DNA of 64,000 nt from Paramacrobiotus metropolitanus (taxonomy: Eukaryota > Tardigrada > Eutardigrada > Parachela > Macrobiotidae), in assembly GCF_019649055.1 (NCBI RefSeq), contig NW_026570392.1:1-64000 (forward strand). The letters run 5' to 3'. Below the pieces are notes generated by a model. It made no database searches, was not told the origin of the DNA, and saw only the letters and a program-made list of their open reading frames with translations. How positions within the stretch are numbered: position 1 is the stretch's first letter; each line of letters starts with the position of its first letter. Positions 21,060-32,289 of the stretch are shown in pieces. The position numbers were made by a program, and so were the translations under genes.

Positions 21060-22668
21060 ATGATTCAGTCCCGATCGGACAAGAAAGAATTATCATCTTG
21101 CACAACCGTGTTCTGCAAGGACAACATGGTTCCGACGATCAAAGATCCACTAGCGCCTGAGGAACCGTATCACAAGCGTCGTGTAATCTGGAAAGCGAGC
21201 ATAATCTGGGTCGTGCTTCTGCGTATTTGCGGCTACGTTTTCGCTCTAACGAATACACGTTGGAGATGGACGATGTTCTTACGCTACATAATGAACATCT
21301 ACTTTTCGCTAATAATCACCGTTAAGGCGCTATCCATGGGTACTGCTCTCCAGTCGGATTACTACGACTTGTCTAACTGGTTCACTTTCCAAGTCATGCG
21401 ACTGCTCGATTTGACAGAGAGTTTTGCCCAAGTACTGTCGATGATTCTAGCATGCTGGTCTAGTCAACAAATTATGCAGCTAATAAATACGCTTGACGGA
21501 ATTTTTGGCATTATTGCAGTAAAACAACGGCTAAATATTGTTTTCTTCGCTATTTCCTTGCTCGTCGTGATCGTCGTAACGAGACACACTTACCGGTTGT
21601 ACGCCATACAGGCTGACCTTTTATTATCGCAGCGTATCAGCGATTTTCAGAAGCACTATCCTTTTACACAATCGCATGACCTGGCTGAATGGATATACCG
21701 CGCATGTAATGTGCTTGACCAAATCTTCTACATGGGACGCGATTTTCTTCTGGGTTTCATAGTGACTCTCATGTTGCTGATCAGCGAAGGCGTGCGCACT
21801 ACTGCACTCAGCCTGGATGATGGATTGCGGAGGGACAGAGTAGTTGCTCTAGCTGAGTATTTTAAGACGGTGCAGATGATGATGGTTGTCCGCGACTTGG
21901 ATGAATGTTTGTCGCTGATCATGGGCCTTCAGTGTTACGGGGCTTTAGCTGGCACCATTCTTTTCACCTTCGAATGTAGCCAGAATGCTGTTGGCCAGCA
22001 GCCACCGGGGAGCATTGTTATTGCATTAATAAATGGTGTTGTCTCATTGTGCATTCTGATTGTTGTCCTTGCCTATTCATGCGAACAGGTAAAAAAACTG
22101 ATACTTTTCGTCGAATTCGTGTTCTGATACGAAGTGATCAAATTTATTTCTTCTGCTGCAAACTAAAACCGCTAATTTCTGCGGTAACTATTAACGAATA
22201 TCGGAACGGTAGTTTACTAACAGCAGCATATTATAGGGTCAGAAACTGTCAAAAGTTGGCAAGATTTGTCTGCGTGCTGGAGGAAAGAAGTGGACAAGCG
22301 ATGAATGGAATGATATCTATGAGCGCGCTATGCGGTGCGAGCCGGGTTGCTTCACAGTTGCGGACGTAATAATCACCCGAGAGAGTGCCATGCAGGTGCA
22401 ACATGGACCCCAATTCACTGTTATAACATCCGAATGCAATAGATTTTGGTTTATTTTTACAGGCATGTTTAGGATAAAATGATCCCCGTCCTGGCACAAA
22501 TTTCGCTTACAATGATCTTAATTTTAACAGGTCTTTACGGCTTTGCTAAGCACTTTATTGGTTTTCGCGGAACTGGCTCGCGCCGGTACCAGCGCACAAG
22601 TTGACAACAGCGCTACTAAGTTCACTAATACCACTCAGGTTGTCGATTCGATTAACAATCAACACTGA
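21060..22668 (+). CDS. Seven-transmembrane chemoreceptor of the gustatory-receptor type
   Basis: Three phase-0 exons: 21060-22088, 22237-22395 and 22531-22668; 441 residues, or 419 from the ATG at 21126, close to the usual 380-450 for insect gustatory receptors. Hydrophobic segments lie near residues 44-62, 78-98, 115-140, 158-180, 222-248, 285-305 and 318-340, with the last helix in exon 3 (VFTALLSTLLVFAELA). A short N-terminus with no signal peptide, a long second intracellular loop and small 3' exons with phase-0 introns are typical of this family. Motif RDLDECLSLIMGL opens a conserved 3' part shared with two neighbouring fragments. Probably a ligand-gated channel of chemosensory neurons. 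The family call comes from architecture, not a diagnostic motif. Confidence 0.65.
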
Positions 22669-22990
22669 TTAGCATAATCTACGGTATTCACTGTTGTCTC
22701 TGTGCATTACAGTACATGTAAATGCAGGACGACCAGACGCGTTACCGGTCCATATGGAAGACGATGTATCAAACAAGTTTATGTTTTAATTTTTTTTGCC
22801 ATGAAATTTTGTAAATCCACTGAAGAAAGCGGCATAGGTGAACATGATTGCTTATTGTTTACTTACTGTTTAATGTTATCACGAAACCCTTGCATTGTTT
22901 CAGTATTGCATTACTGATTACTTTCTGTTTATTGACCGCTGTTCCTTCCCTCTGTTTAATGCGTAATACCACACTGTTAAATCTATACTT

Positions 22991-23100
22991 TGAACTCTCG
23001 ACTCAAAAAAAGAACTCTCTGCATCGCGGAACGCAAGGAATTTGTCTGCTCGCTTTTAGTTTTCGACTTTGAGAATTTATGCTGCAGGCGCAGCGGATAA
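22991..23100 (+). repeat. Direct repeat downstream of the complete chemoreceptor
   Basis: Partner of 18246-18360; same orientation and same position relative to the receptor 3' end. Confidence 0.75.
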
Positions 23101-23439
23101 AACAATAGGACCAATGACGCGCTGGCAACATTTTCGTATTTCATTTTATTCCCGTGGGGCTTCCGGAAGCGCATGAGCACTCTTATTAGTAGTCCTTTAT
23201 AAGATGTGCTGTTAATTGTGGGTGGTCGAAGTATCTGTACAAGTGCGTACATGAGGAATACTGCAGAATTATAGTAGGATACGGAACTGAAACAAAACAA
23301 GGACAGAAAAAGCGGGACGACACATGAAGGATTCGGTGGAATACAGTAGGCACAATTTGAAAAACACATGCCCTTAAAACTTTAACGTGCACGAGCCATC
23401 GGTGTTGGCATATGCATTAGCGTGCATTTATTCTAATGA

Positions 23440-24716
23440 AGTATTACTACCGTTATGATATTCATGGATCTATGTATATATTAAACAAAGTACGCCGGTA
23501 CTGGGAATTCGATAACCGCTCTCAAAATCTAAAGCACTTGATTTCGTTACAAAACAGTAAACACCACCGGTGTTATGCAAAGAGAGCAATTCTCATTTCC
23601 GGTTTGGAACTTGTTTATGTATATGGGTATTATGCACTTATAATATATCGGTATCTGCATGTATGCAACAGTGCATGACTGCATGTAAACAATTTTGGCG
23701 AGCATCGCAACAAAGCACTCATGGTGTTTGTTAGCGCAGTATCACTTGTTTGTGCATTTCGCACATACTTCGTAGTTACTCGTACTATAATTACCCTGAT
23801 ATTCTGAAACTGCTGCTCATGGCGTTAGAAATATGTATAAGCCTTTTCAGTTGTCAGTCATTGATAAGTTAACCGCGTTTTCTCTGTATGGAATCTGACC
23901 GGTATAAAGATGCCATTGCGCCGTGTTCTACTCGTAATTGCTTTGCTTCTCATTTATCTGGGAGGCATCTGTCAGTTCCAGGCTGTGCCATTGCAAACTC
24001 CGAATTCTGCAGGTTTGCATCAGAAAGATAAAAGTATTTTTTTATTTCAATTGAAAAATATTCTTCAGAATGTAACGTTTTTAAAGGTGTACATCGAACT
24101 ATTGTTATCGCGAATTTTACGCTGAAAATTAATTTTAAAATTCACACGTCTAATACATTTTAATGTGGTTTAATCAGCTTAAGGTTTTATGCGCATGCAT
24201 CATACATACATGTAGAATGTACATGTACTGTATTATGTACTTAACACGTGGCTTTGAATGGAATAGTAATAAAAAAACCCTCCTTTATAAATTTTCAGTT
24301 CCAGCTTCTGGAGCTTGTACAGAAAAGCTATTATTAAATTTTCAGCCTTTAACTCAGGCTAGTGCAGTTGCTTCTGTACCCTTTCTTCAATATGTCAATC
24401 TGGATCCGCAGGCCAACCGGAAGTGGTGGAGTTGCTGGCATTGGAGTCTGGCCATCAGTGGCCAGCTTCCGGGCACAATTACTGCTGCCGTAAACGGAAT
24501 CCACCGTGTTATGTCGTGCCTCAAAACTGTCTCACGCAGTATCTTCTATAAATGTTTTTTTATAATACCTTGAATAGTACACCGATTGTGTTCGTTATTT
24601 AGTTTTATTTCCTGGATCTGAGCTCAGGTCGAACGGCTCCGTGTAAATTGTGATTTTGTTTACCGGATTTAATGTTACGACCTCCTTGCTTTAAAAGTCT
24701 TTTTCTTTATCCGTTC
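23440..24716 (-). repeat. Interspersed repeat family R, copy B (inverted)
   Basis: Reverse-strand copy of the unit described at 18363-19400. Its left part on this strand is 24716-24470, extending to about 24410 when compared with the 57.9-kb copy. Its right part lies at about 23725-23440 and contains a stretch also found at 58800-58930 (CAAACCGGAAATG, GTGCTTTAGA). A plus-strand secreted-protein gene (23910-24573) runs through its middle. Confidence 0.6.
23910..24573 (+). CDS. Small secreted protein whose C-terminus comes from a repeat
   Basis: Exon 1 23910-24012 and exon 2 24299-24573 (GT-AG, phase 1) give 125 residues. The first 21 residues are a clear signal peptide: MPLRR then VLLVIALLLIYLGG, with cleavage plausible after GICQFQA. 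The middle (PASGACTEKLLLNFQPL, AVASVPFLQYVNLDPQ) is unfamiliar. From about 24410 the frame enters the reverse strand of repeat family R, so about the last 53 residues (WWSCWHWSLAISGQ onward) are repeat-derived. Either the repeat was exonised or it cut off the original 3' end. Likely extracellular; function unknown. Confidence 0.45.
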
Positions 24717-24757
24717 ATGACGTGTGAAGGCTTATTACAGTATGTCATATAAAATAT

Positions 24758-25085
24758 CACTTTGAAAATAATGTGAAGCGTAGATAAAAAAGAAGATGAC
24801 TATACTGCGTACAGCGTAAGTATCGTTGAACCGTTATACTTATACCTATACAAGAATTGCTACAGTAATATTAATTTTGAAACTGAGTATGCAGTAACCT
24901 TGCAGACGATACAAATACAAATGGTACATAAGAAGCATTTTTTACTCGTTATATTCAGTTCTTTTGCTATCACGATTATTACAAAAAATTTGGCTTTTTT
25001 AAAAATATTCTTAGCTACATTGCTCAGCAATAATTTGGAAGATTTCATTTTACCGATTTAGTTGTAAATCTGAACGTGGGCACAA
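24758..25085 (+). repeat. Duplicated block, copy 2 (partner 19510-19862)
   Basis: See 19510-19862. It lies just outside repeat R copy B, as copy 1 lies just outside repeat R copy A, but keeps direct orientation while R is inverted. Confidence 0.7.
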
Positions 25086-25632
25086 TTGACACAATGCGCA
25101 TCTACGCCTAGGGCACCGTTAGTACACCTTAAATTTTTCCGGGCATGTGTTTTAACTTGTACAGAGTACACACAGTAACCTCTTTGCACCGTATGCTACG
25201 ATTCCGCTCGCATTGCACTTTGCCGGGTGGCTGAACAAAATGTCACCCTGATTTCTCCAGGTGCGCTGAACCCATCCACAGTCTGGGTGACTTCATGTCA
25301 GTTGGATTTAAAAGAGCAATCTTTACAACACATTAAAGTTAAATTAATCGAACATTAAATATAGGTTTAAATTTTAAGTAAATTGTTTCAAAAAATCGGT
25401 GGAACTGGAAGATGTACTACAGAACAAAAATTTGTAGTTTTCTAATGCTGGACTAAAAATTCCCATTATTTAACTGAAAAATTTAATGAGCGCCGACTTC
25501 CAGTTTACAGAGGGGTTGTTCTCTCTGTTTTTACTGTTTAGAACTGCAGCTTTCAGTGACCGTGTACGGCCAAGACACGGGAGAGACTGAGAGTTAAGAG
25601 CCCACGCATCAAATTCCCATGAAATCCGCCAA

Positions 25633-25800
25633 CATTAACCCTCCAGCGGGCGGTACCCGAAGGAGTGCGAGTTTCCTATTGAAAATCGGGATTTCCCGAT
25701 GAAAAAATTCAATTAAGAAAGGGAATTTTTTGTGAGCCTGCGCTGACCATAGGTCAGCGGTGGTGACTATGTCGCCTGCTAAACGCCAATGCCCATGGAC
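25633..25800. mobile_element. Possible piggyBac-like MITE end(s)
   Basis: TTAACCCTCCAGCGGGCGG at about 25636 and CGCCAATGCCCATGGACGG at about 25780 are imperfectly inverted. A close relative of the second end, CGCCAATGCCCGTCAACGGGTTAA, ends at TTAA near 27092. TTAA next to CCC is the piggyBac pattern. The pairing is imperfect and no second TTAA is seen at 25800. Confidence 0.3.
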
Positions 25801-26487
25801 GGTCTGCAGCATAAAAACGTTTAATTCTGTAATAACAAGGCGAGCAGGAATTACGTAAAGGCAATAACTTTATTAAATAGTACAAAAAAAGTACTTCAAA
25901 ACAGAAGTAAAGAAGTGGTCAACGAACTGACCACTGGCCAGCAAAAAACTGAAAACGTCTAAAACCTTTTCATGTGTTTTGACCATTACTACAGATAGAA
26001 TGCTGAAAATAGACGATGCTAACGATGTTTCTTCCCATACCTTTCATTATATTCTCATATGAGGCTCCACGAAGCATTATTTTTGAATTTTAACATTGCA
26101 TTTCTGTCGTTTTTATACTGGCCCATTGTCCGCGCTTACACTTTTCCCGGGTGTGACCGCAGATGCCATTGTCATAAAAGCTACGCAGTAGGTCCAGCTG
26201 CAATGGTCGTTAGCGCGAAGTCAGTTATTAGTGGTCACTATCACTTTTTCGAGCGCGTTAGCGATCGGAAGTTGCTAGTAATGCTGCCGCTAAGGTCAAC
26301 ATCATCAATGTACCCGTTTGCAATTACGTGCTGCTAAACTCAGAAGTCTGAACCATGTTTCTTTCTTCAAAGCTGCGCAGCAATCTCCCTTAGCTTGCCC
26401 AAGCGATGCATCGATGTGTACACACGCGGCAAAGCGCACGGTGTTGTGCCGCCTGCCGCCATTTCACAGTGTTATTGCAACGGCGGT
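25801..26487. other. No firm gene; possible upstream exons
   Basis: A plus-strand frame at 26059-26337 starts with a hydrophobic leader (FNIAFLSFLYWPIVRA) followed by CDRRCHCH. A second stretch behind GTTAG near 26264 reads VASNAAAKVNIINVPVCNYVLLN. Either could be exons of the candidate at 26488-26727, but the joins cannot be fixed by eye. Confidence 0.25.
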
Positions 26488-26727
26488 AGAATTACTGGAC
26501 AGTCAGGGCGGTTTCCCTAAATGTTCTGTTTTCTGGAAGCCGACCGCCCGGGGTGTTCATTAGCGACACCGTTTTTCGCCAACTTTCGATAAACGGAACC
26601 GCGTGGTACATGTTTTGCATCCGAACCGACAGCAACTTATTCCATTTCCGTAGTAAAAAGAATCTGTCGAAAGTGCACCCGCCCGTGTATCCGAAACCCT
26701 TCATGAGCAATGGCGTTTAGCAAGCAA
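26488..26727 (+). CDS. Candidate last exon of an unrecognised gene
   Basis: Behind a GGTAG acceptor at 26483-26487 the sequence is open for 79 codons to TAG at 26725-26727. Composition is protein-like, with YWTVRAVSLNVLFSGSRPPG, FRQLSINGTAWYMFCIRTDS and VHPPVYPKPF. No start codon lies in this exon, so at least one upstream exon is needed. Family unknown. Confidence 0.3.
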
Positions 26728-27044
26728 CACGTGTTTTTGACGGACAATGGCCTTGTAATCTGTGGCTTTCAGATACCATGATGAACATTTCTGAATGAAG
26801 CATTATCAATTGTACCTTACCGATTTATTTCAAATTTATCGAATCATCGACTCGAAAGTTATGGACCAAGGCATCGGAGAGCTCAAACAAGTCGAAATAA
26901 GTCGATTTTTGCGCACCCGTAGTTTTTCGATAACGTGAGACACAAGATTGAATAATGTTTTTATTACTGCTCTTAAAGTCCCTTATTGCTTATAACGTTA
27001 TGGGATAACGAATAACTGTTGGCGATCGCTGGGGAAAAAATCAC

Positions 27045-27095
27045 AAACGCCTTGTCGCCTCCTGAACGCCAATGCCCGTCAACGGGTTAATAATG
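27045..27095. repeat. Second copy of the TTAA-flanked terminal sequence
   Basis: TTGTCGCCTCCTGAACGCC and AATGCCCGTCAACGGGTTAA repeat the right part of the 25633-25800 element with a better inverted repeat and a terminal TTAA. Confidence 0.35.
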
Positions 27096-27316
27096 TATCA
27101 GGAATTCATCTGGAACAAACTGGTTTCTGTAAGGAAAATATATTGGCATTTCGTGTTGCCGCATGCTGCGCAGTAAAACGTGACAACAAAAATTGCGAAA
27201 AATTAATTAAAAAACTGTGTTTTTTTCGTAAAGTCACAAAATTTGCTGACGCTGTGGCGCAGGCTCCATGCCAACCAATTGTCTATCGAATAAGTATTAA
27301 CTGTTCGCGATGCAGT

Positions 27317-27546
27317 AAGGGGGGATCCATAAATTACGTACGCAGCGACCCAGGGAGGGACGGGTCGAAAAAACGTGACAAGCTGTGACGACCCCGGCAA
27401 ACCCAGTGGGAGGGGTTGGTCAGCTCCATGTATTACGATCGAACGAATCAGGCGGGAGGTGTCAAGCAAACGTGACGGACTGCTACGAAGGGTAGGGAGG
27501 GGGTAAAAAATCGTGGTTTTCTGCGTACGGAATTTATGGTGGTTCA
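27317..27546. mobile_element. MITE with CCATAAATT(A/C)CGTACGCA terminal inverted repeats
   Basis: Left terminus CCATAAATTACGTACGCA at 27327-27344, preceded by a run of G. Right terminus at 27522-27539 is its reverse complement with one mismatch. The arms stay partly complementary inward (GGGTCGAAAAAACG against CGATTTTTTACCCC). About 230 bases, no coding capacity. Target duplication not clear. Confidence 0.6.
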
Positions 27547-28337
27547 TGAGAAGTAAACCTAAAACAAAGGGTAACATTATGTTTAGCCACCCGGTACGCT
27601 TCATCAAACTGGTCACCTAAAAGAGCGCCATCAGATCAACAGATACTTAACGCGCTACATGGGCGGTTGATGCGTGGTCAACTGAACCGCACAGTAAAAA
27701 ATGCGAGCCAGCCAACGTATTACCAGCCGCCTCACGTTGCGCGCTACATAGCTGCGGATTTGATATGGTAAGCTGGGACCAGCTGGGTGATGTGCTGAAC
27801 CGAAAAGTGCAAGTAAATTTCCTGCTTTTTTTGAGTCACTGCCTTATCACACCGTATCTCTGCGAGTCTGCAGTATCCAATACTACTATCCATTACGTAC
27901 TGTATCCCGAATTTATTTCACTAGGAAACCCAAGAAAATTATTCTAGTAACTGAAAGATGCATGACGGATGCAGTATGGATGCGGTAAAGTTTCTTTAAG
28001 ATGCCTTAGGATGCTGGCAGTTAGTGATGGCCTTCTTGTCTCGCTACATTCAGTAGGACACGTAGAGGATGCCGTAAGATACCCCGGGGTACCCGGATAC
28101 AAGTAAAAAAAACATGGTAATATTGGTTTCTCAAATTCAGATGTAAATGGCGTTAGCTTGTACAAATTGAAATAATATATGAACTCCTGAAAAAACATGC
28201 CTGGAAAAAACTTAATGAGTCTTCCATATCTATAGATAAAATCGCATTTCTGCACCGCATATTTTTTCGGTTCCTGGCAACAGCGCAGCCTACATGGCAT
28301 AGTCTACATCTGCATTCTTCAGCCCTAATTCCTCTCC
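27547..28337. other. No supported gene
   Basis: Nothing coding that I can support. Between 27960 and 28075 the hexamer GGATGC, or GATGC in similar context, recurs about six times at irregular spacing. Confidence 0.35.
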
Positions 28338-28620
28338 TCCGGTCTGTTTGGCAAAGCGGGCGTCTTTATCGAAGTCCAGTGCGGCTCGTGTATATTTCAG
28401 GACTGGATTTTAAAACAGGCGATCCGTTTGGTGCCGTGCGAGGCAGTTTCCCAGATGTGCGCCATTCACCTTGGTGATTGTGTCCTACACGTTAGCACAG
28501 GTATACATACACGACGGACCAATGGCGGGTGCGCTGTGGGATGCCTGGATGGAGAAGCTGGCTACGTCGGCGTTAATTCTGCGCCTAAACAGGTTCTGTA
28601 AAAGTTACCGGTTGTCGTAG
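28338..28620 (+). pseudogene. Family unit 1: broken remnant of the N-terminal domain exon
   Basis: Segment 28338-28500 reads GLFGKAGVFIEVQCGSCIFQ, then an IRLVP core, matching the second barrel of the unit 2 N-terminal exon. After a one-base shift near 28500 it continues with VYIHDGPMAGALWDAWMEKL, the conserved end, to TAG 28618-28620. The first half of the domain is absent. It lies 0.8 kb upstream of the intact F-box exon at 29443, the same order as in units 2-4. Confidence 0.7.
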
Positions 28621-28639
28621 GGGACCACGGCTTTTACGG

Positions 28640-28880
28640 ATTCGGCAATTTCGGCTACTACGAAACCTAAATGTGCGACTACAGCATCTTGCGTAAAAGT
28701 TTTTGCACTGCATTGCAAGGGCTGGACTAGGCTCGTATAAAAACTCTGAAAAAATCTGCCGATTGAGTTAATCGAACCCAGAACCTCTACGAGTAGACTC
28801 TGAAGGCTGGACAGCCACAACTAGGCTATCGGCACAGCATACAAACTGTATTGAAAGGTTTTATCGCACGATTGAGCTAC
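28640..28880 (-). repeat. tRNA-derived SINE-like repeat, copy 1
   Basis: On the minus strand 28833-28757 reads as a tRNA-like head: GCCGATAGCCTAGTTGTGG (A-box-like TAGCCTAG) and GGGTTCGATTAAC (B-box core GGTTCGA), closing with ATCGGCA, complementary to its start. Flanking sequence on both sides is shared with copy 2 at 32290-32475. The T stem is imperfect, so this is a SINE or tRNA pseudogene, not a working tRNA. Confidence 0.65.
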
Positions 28881-28939
28881 AGAGAGAGGCTGCCTCTATA
28901 GTCTCTGACAGTATTACCGCGAAATCAGGAGATACGTTT

Positions 28940-29060
28940 TACACCCGGTCCGCGAAGCGGCGCCATTGATGTCAAAGGAGCCGCAAAGCCGCCACCTGCA
29001 CTTGCGCGCTTGGTGGGTCTACAAAGTCTCTCTTAATTTCGCGGCGATACAGTAAATATT
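28940..29060 (+). repeat. Short interspersed repeat upstream of F-box unit 1
   Basis: Contains CGGTCCGCGAAGCGGC(G/A)CCATTGA, GCCGCAAA and CCGCCTGCACTTG-like segments shared with 30945-31085. The two copies bracket the F-box gene. Confidence 0.6.
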
Positions 29061-29442
29061 TTCGACGAAACGATTTTTATCAGTTCTTTGGATTTACTGA
29101 TCTTTCCTTCCGAAAAAATTATCCCTTTGGGCTTTGATGCTAGAACGGTTAACGAGCTTTTGTTAGGTAACATCGGTATTCGGCTTTAACCTGTAAAACA
29201 AATTTCCAACACATAATTTTGTTTTTCAGTCTTATTAGCAGACATCCATTTGCTGAGTGTCGCATATATTTAGGGATGAAGCGATCGCGTGCAACAGCTT
29301 TATAAAACCGTCTAACTTGACCGAAAAAAGTGATAATGCGTTGCAGTGATACATAATGCGCATAACCTTACTGCTTTTGCTGTCGGAATAACTTTTCAAA
29401 TTCCCTGGTGTATGGCATAACAGGAAATTCTCGCAAGGCGAT

Positions 29443-30761
29443 ATGGAAGAGCGCATTTGCAGAGCGTGGACATTTTCTGGGTCTCAGTGGATCCCGCCGA
29501 AGGACGAACGTAATTTTGAAGATACCGAGCAAGAGCTTCACTATCCGGGTGCTTTGCTATCCGCGCTCCCGGTGGAAATACTTGGCGAAGTGTTCCATTT
29601 GCTGGACAGCGTGGACCTAGTGAAATGTCGCCGCGTATGCATACTGTGGGATTCCGTGCTCTCTCGGAAGCAATACTTTGAAGAAATTCGAGTGTCATAT
29701 GTGTCCAGTACAGTGTCCAACCAGGAAATAACGTGCGGCACTCTCATGATGGCCAGAAGTTTGTGGAGATGTCCTACCACCACGACAGAACGCATTATTA
29801 TAAGACACTCTTTACAGAGAGGTAGCGACACAGACTTGATAGACTGCCTGCGATTCATCCAAGCTATCCGGGAAGTGCAGGCGCCGGGACGAAAGCTGAT
29901 GGTGGTATTTGACAGGTGTGTCTGGAAGATGGTGACGCCATTCCACCAGGAAATACGCGGTGTCGCGGACGCCTGCGCAGCTGCTGCATCGACGGCGGCC
30001 GCTGTTATTTGGAAGAACTGCATGCTGTCTTCAAATAGTTGGCACTTATGGGATCCCTGGGTGGATCGAATTTCGTGTGTCCTCCGGAATTTTAATTCAT
30101 ATGACCTTCGATCAGATTTGTGTCGAATTCTGGAAGCCGGTTTGCCGGCATTGTGTAGCGATCCGGCGAGTCTTGCTGCATGGATACAGGAGACTGCGCA
30201 TCACAACTCCGTCAACCTTCACGGTGTGGTGCAGGTGAGTTGTGGTGTCTTATTTCTCCCTAACAGAAATGTTATTATTCGTGGATATTTGAGGTCTGTC
30301 TTTTGGGGAGGCTTTCAAATTCGGGGAGGGTCATTAAGTGAAAAAATAGGGTACGGCCGTCTGAGCACCCATGTTGTGCAGTTGCCAATGAAGTAATGTA
30401 GTAACCTGTAGTGACTTAGTCGACTACAGTGAAGCCTATTTTCTTTTCAAATACGTGAAATGGTACTATGAACATCAGAACATGGATGTTCCAATTTGAG
30501 TAATGTAGTTTAATCGGACAGATTCTGCGTGACTTCCAAAACGGCGATGGACATGAAGGTATCCACTATCGGCAATCCACCTGGACGGTTGATGAACTCG
30601 GCTGTCTAAATGTGTCTAAGTTGAACAAACTAACGTTAAACGCCTTGCATCGCCTGATGACGGAGAGCCACTCCAAACGGGGCTCATTGGATAAAAATCG
30701 GAAAGAAAGCCGCAAGCACCACCGACTGCCCCAAATGCCGCTTCTGAGGAAAGGGAGATAG
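29443..30761 (+). CDS. F-box protein, family unit 1
   Basis: Exon 1 29443-30234 and exon 2 30522-30761, phase 0, 343 residues. A short family-specific start (RICRAWTFSGSQWIPPK) is followed by an F-box at about 45-80: SALPVEILGEVFHLLDSVDL and CRRVCILWDSVL. Next come a conserved region with TERIIIRHSLQRGSDTDLID and KLMVVFDRCVWKM, an Ala-rich helix, and RSDLCRILEAGLPALCSDPA. Exon 2 has IHYRQSTWTVDELGCLNVSK, LTLNALHRLM and a basic tail. F-box proteins bind Skp1 and present substrates to SCF ubiquitin ligases; the substrate region here is family-specific. A possible acceptor (ATAACAG, ends 29421) lies upstream, so a 5' exon may once have supplied the N-terminal domain, whose local copy is broken. 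Confidence 0.75.
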
Positions 30762-31833
30762 CAAAAAGTGCTTTTGTGGATGAAAACATTAACAGATCTT
30801 TGATACAGCTTTACTATTTCGTTAGAAGCGGTTTCCGCCAGTTTTCCTTAATCCTTCTAAACGGTTTAGCTGAGCAAGTAGGAAACATTTTTGGACAGAC
30901 TGACAAGCACGGTGCTGGTTCATCGCGAAATTAAGAAACACGTTTTGGACTCGGTCCGCGAAGCGGCACCATTGACGAAGAAGCCGCAAATCCGATTCTT
31001 CGCAAATCCGACCTAAAAAACCCTCCGCCTGCACTTGAGCGCTGAACGGGCTTAGAAAGGTGCAGTAATGCTGCGAAAGTTTACTGTGTTCTCTGCAATT
31101 TGCACATTTATTGCTTTCTTGAATGGTATGGCTAAGGGTCCCTGAAAAGCCGGTATTTCTGTTAATAATTATTTCAGTAATTTTCAGTATCTACAATCTA
31201 GGAATTATTATTTTTTTGGTCAGATACCTAATTACCAAAGATAAGTATACCTCCTCATGCGTTGCCAGCCTGCAGCCCGGAAGTCCATGTACCGAGCTGC
31301 TCATGCAACCAGCCCGTGTATAATTATTTTGAGTGGTAACTGCTGGGCTCAACGTTTTTCCCGCTCAACGTAGTCCGTAGATACCAATTGTGGAGAAATG
31401 AATTCTTGACATTTTAATGAATGCGAAATGCTAATGACAGCTGAACTCCAAAAAAAGCAATACAAGCGTAAAAAACTTTTCACCCTGAACATTCCGCAAT
31501 GCTTGCATCTGAAATTTAGCCGCGCAAATCATTTTAGGAAATTTTGCGGTCCGCCTGCACCCGCTAATACAGTAGTTAGTAAGCTGTAAGTGATAGCTGG
31601 CACTTCCAGGAGTAGCACAAAAGGTGTGCGTGAAGTTTTTCATACGTTTCTATAACCAGATTTTACCAACCAGCAATCTATAAACCAAAACCGTATGGTT
31701 TTAGAATAAAACTTAAACTAATGGAAGAAGAAAGAAACCACAATTCGATGATTTTACACTGAAACCGCCTCCATAAAGCACAAGATTTTCTGCAATACCA
31801 GCATCATTAAAAATACGCGTTTGCCAACCCATA
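30762..31833. other. No supported gene
   Basis: Holds the second short repeat (30945-31085) and AT-rich sequence. Open frames here are short and look random. Confidence 0.4.
30945..31085 (+). repeat. Short interspersed repeat downstream of F-box unit 1
   Basis: Partner of 28940-29060, same orientation; carries a small internal duplication of CCGCAAATCCGA. Confidence 0.6.
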
Positions 31834-31875
31834 CCGGAGATCTGTAACACAGGCTACTGTGTTACAGATCACCGG
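31834..31875. repeat. 19-bp stem, 4-base loop perfect-like hairpin
   Basis: Arms 31834-31852 and 31857-31875 are reverse complements with a single mismatch, separated by GCTA. The inner 14 base pairs (GATCTGTAACACAG) are perfect. No gene nearby uses it as a terminator in an obvious way. Confidence 0.85.
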
Positions 31876-32289
31876 ACATAATACTGTTTGGAGATTGGGA
31901 CATAACAGTGATAACACTGTTTGGAGGAACAACTTAACACTTACAAATCTGTTTGCAAACTGCAAAGTCAGTATTTCCGACCGGAAAATTTCTATGTCAG
32001 GCTTCAGCCGCAACAACCACACAACTTTGCCGTCTAATTTGGAACCAAAACGTACATTAATACGAATAGGTGACCAAAAGATGTGGCACCAAATAGCGAC
32101 AGAAACTGTCGATCCTGTTTTCATTGTTCTTGATAGAAATGTGCCATCGATCTACCTTGTTCTACTTCGAAAACTAATTCAATGCAGCGGGCATTTTCAA
32201 TGCAACAGAAACAATTTTTGGCACATTTAATACACATAGCTGAGTAACCTTTTCTCCTCGTTCAAAAGCAGAACACGAATAACTTAAGA

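Noticed and set aside
27960-28080. CRISPR-like or satellite array from repeated GGATGC
   Set aside because: Spacing is irregular and only a hexamer repeats; the host is a eukaryote.
31859-32230. 123-codon plus-strand frame next to the hairpin
   Set aside because: The composition is not convincing, the opposite strand is equally open, and no homologue or splice partner is recognisable.
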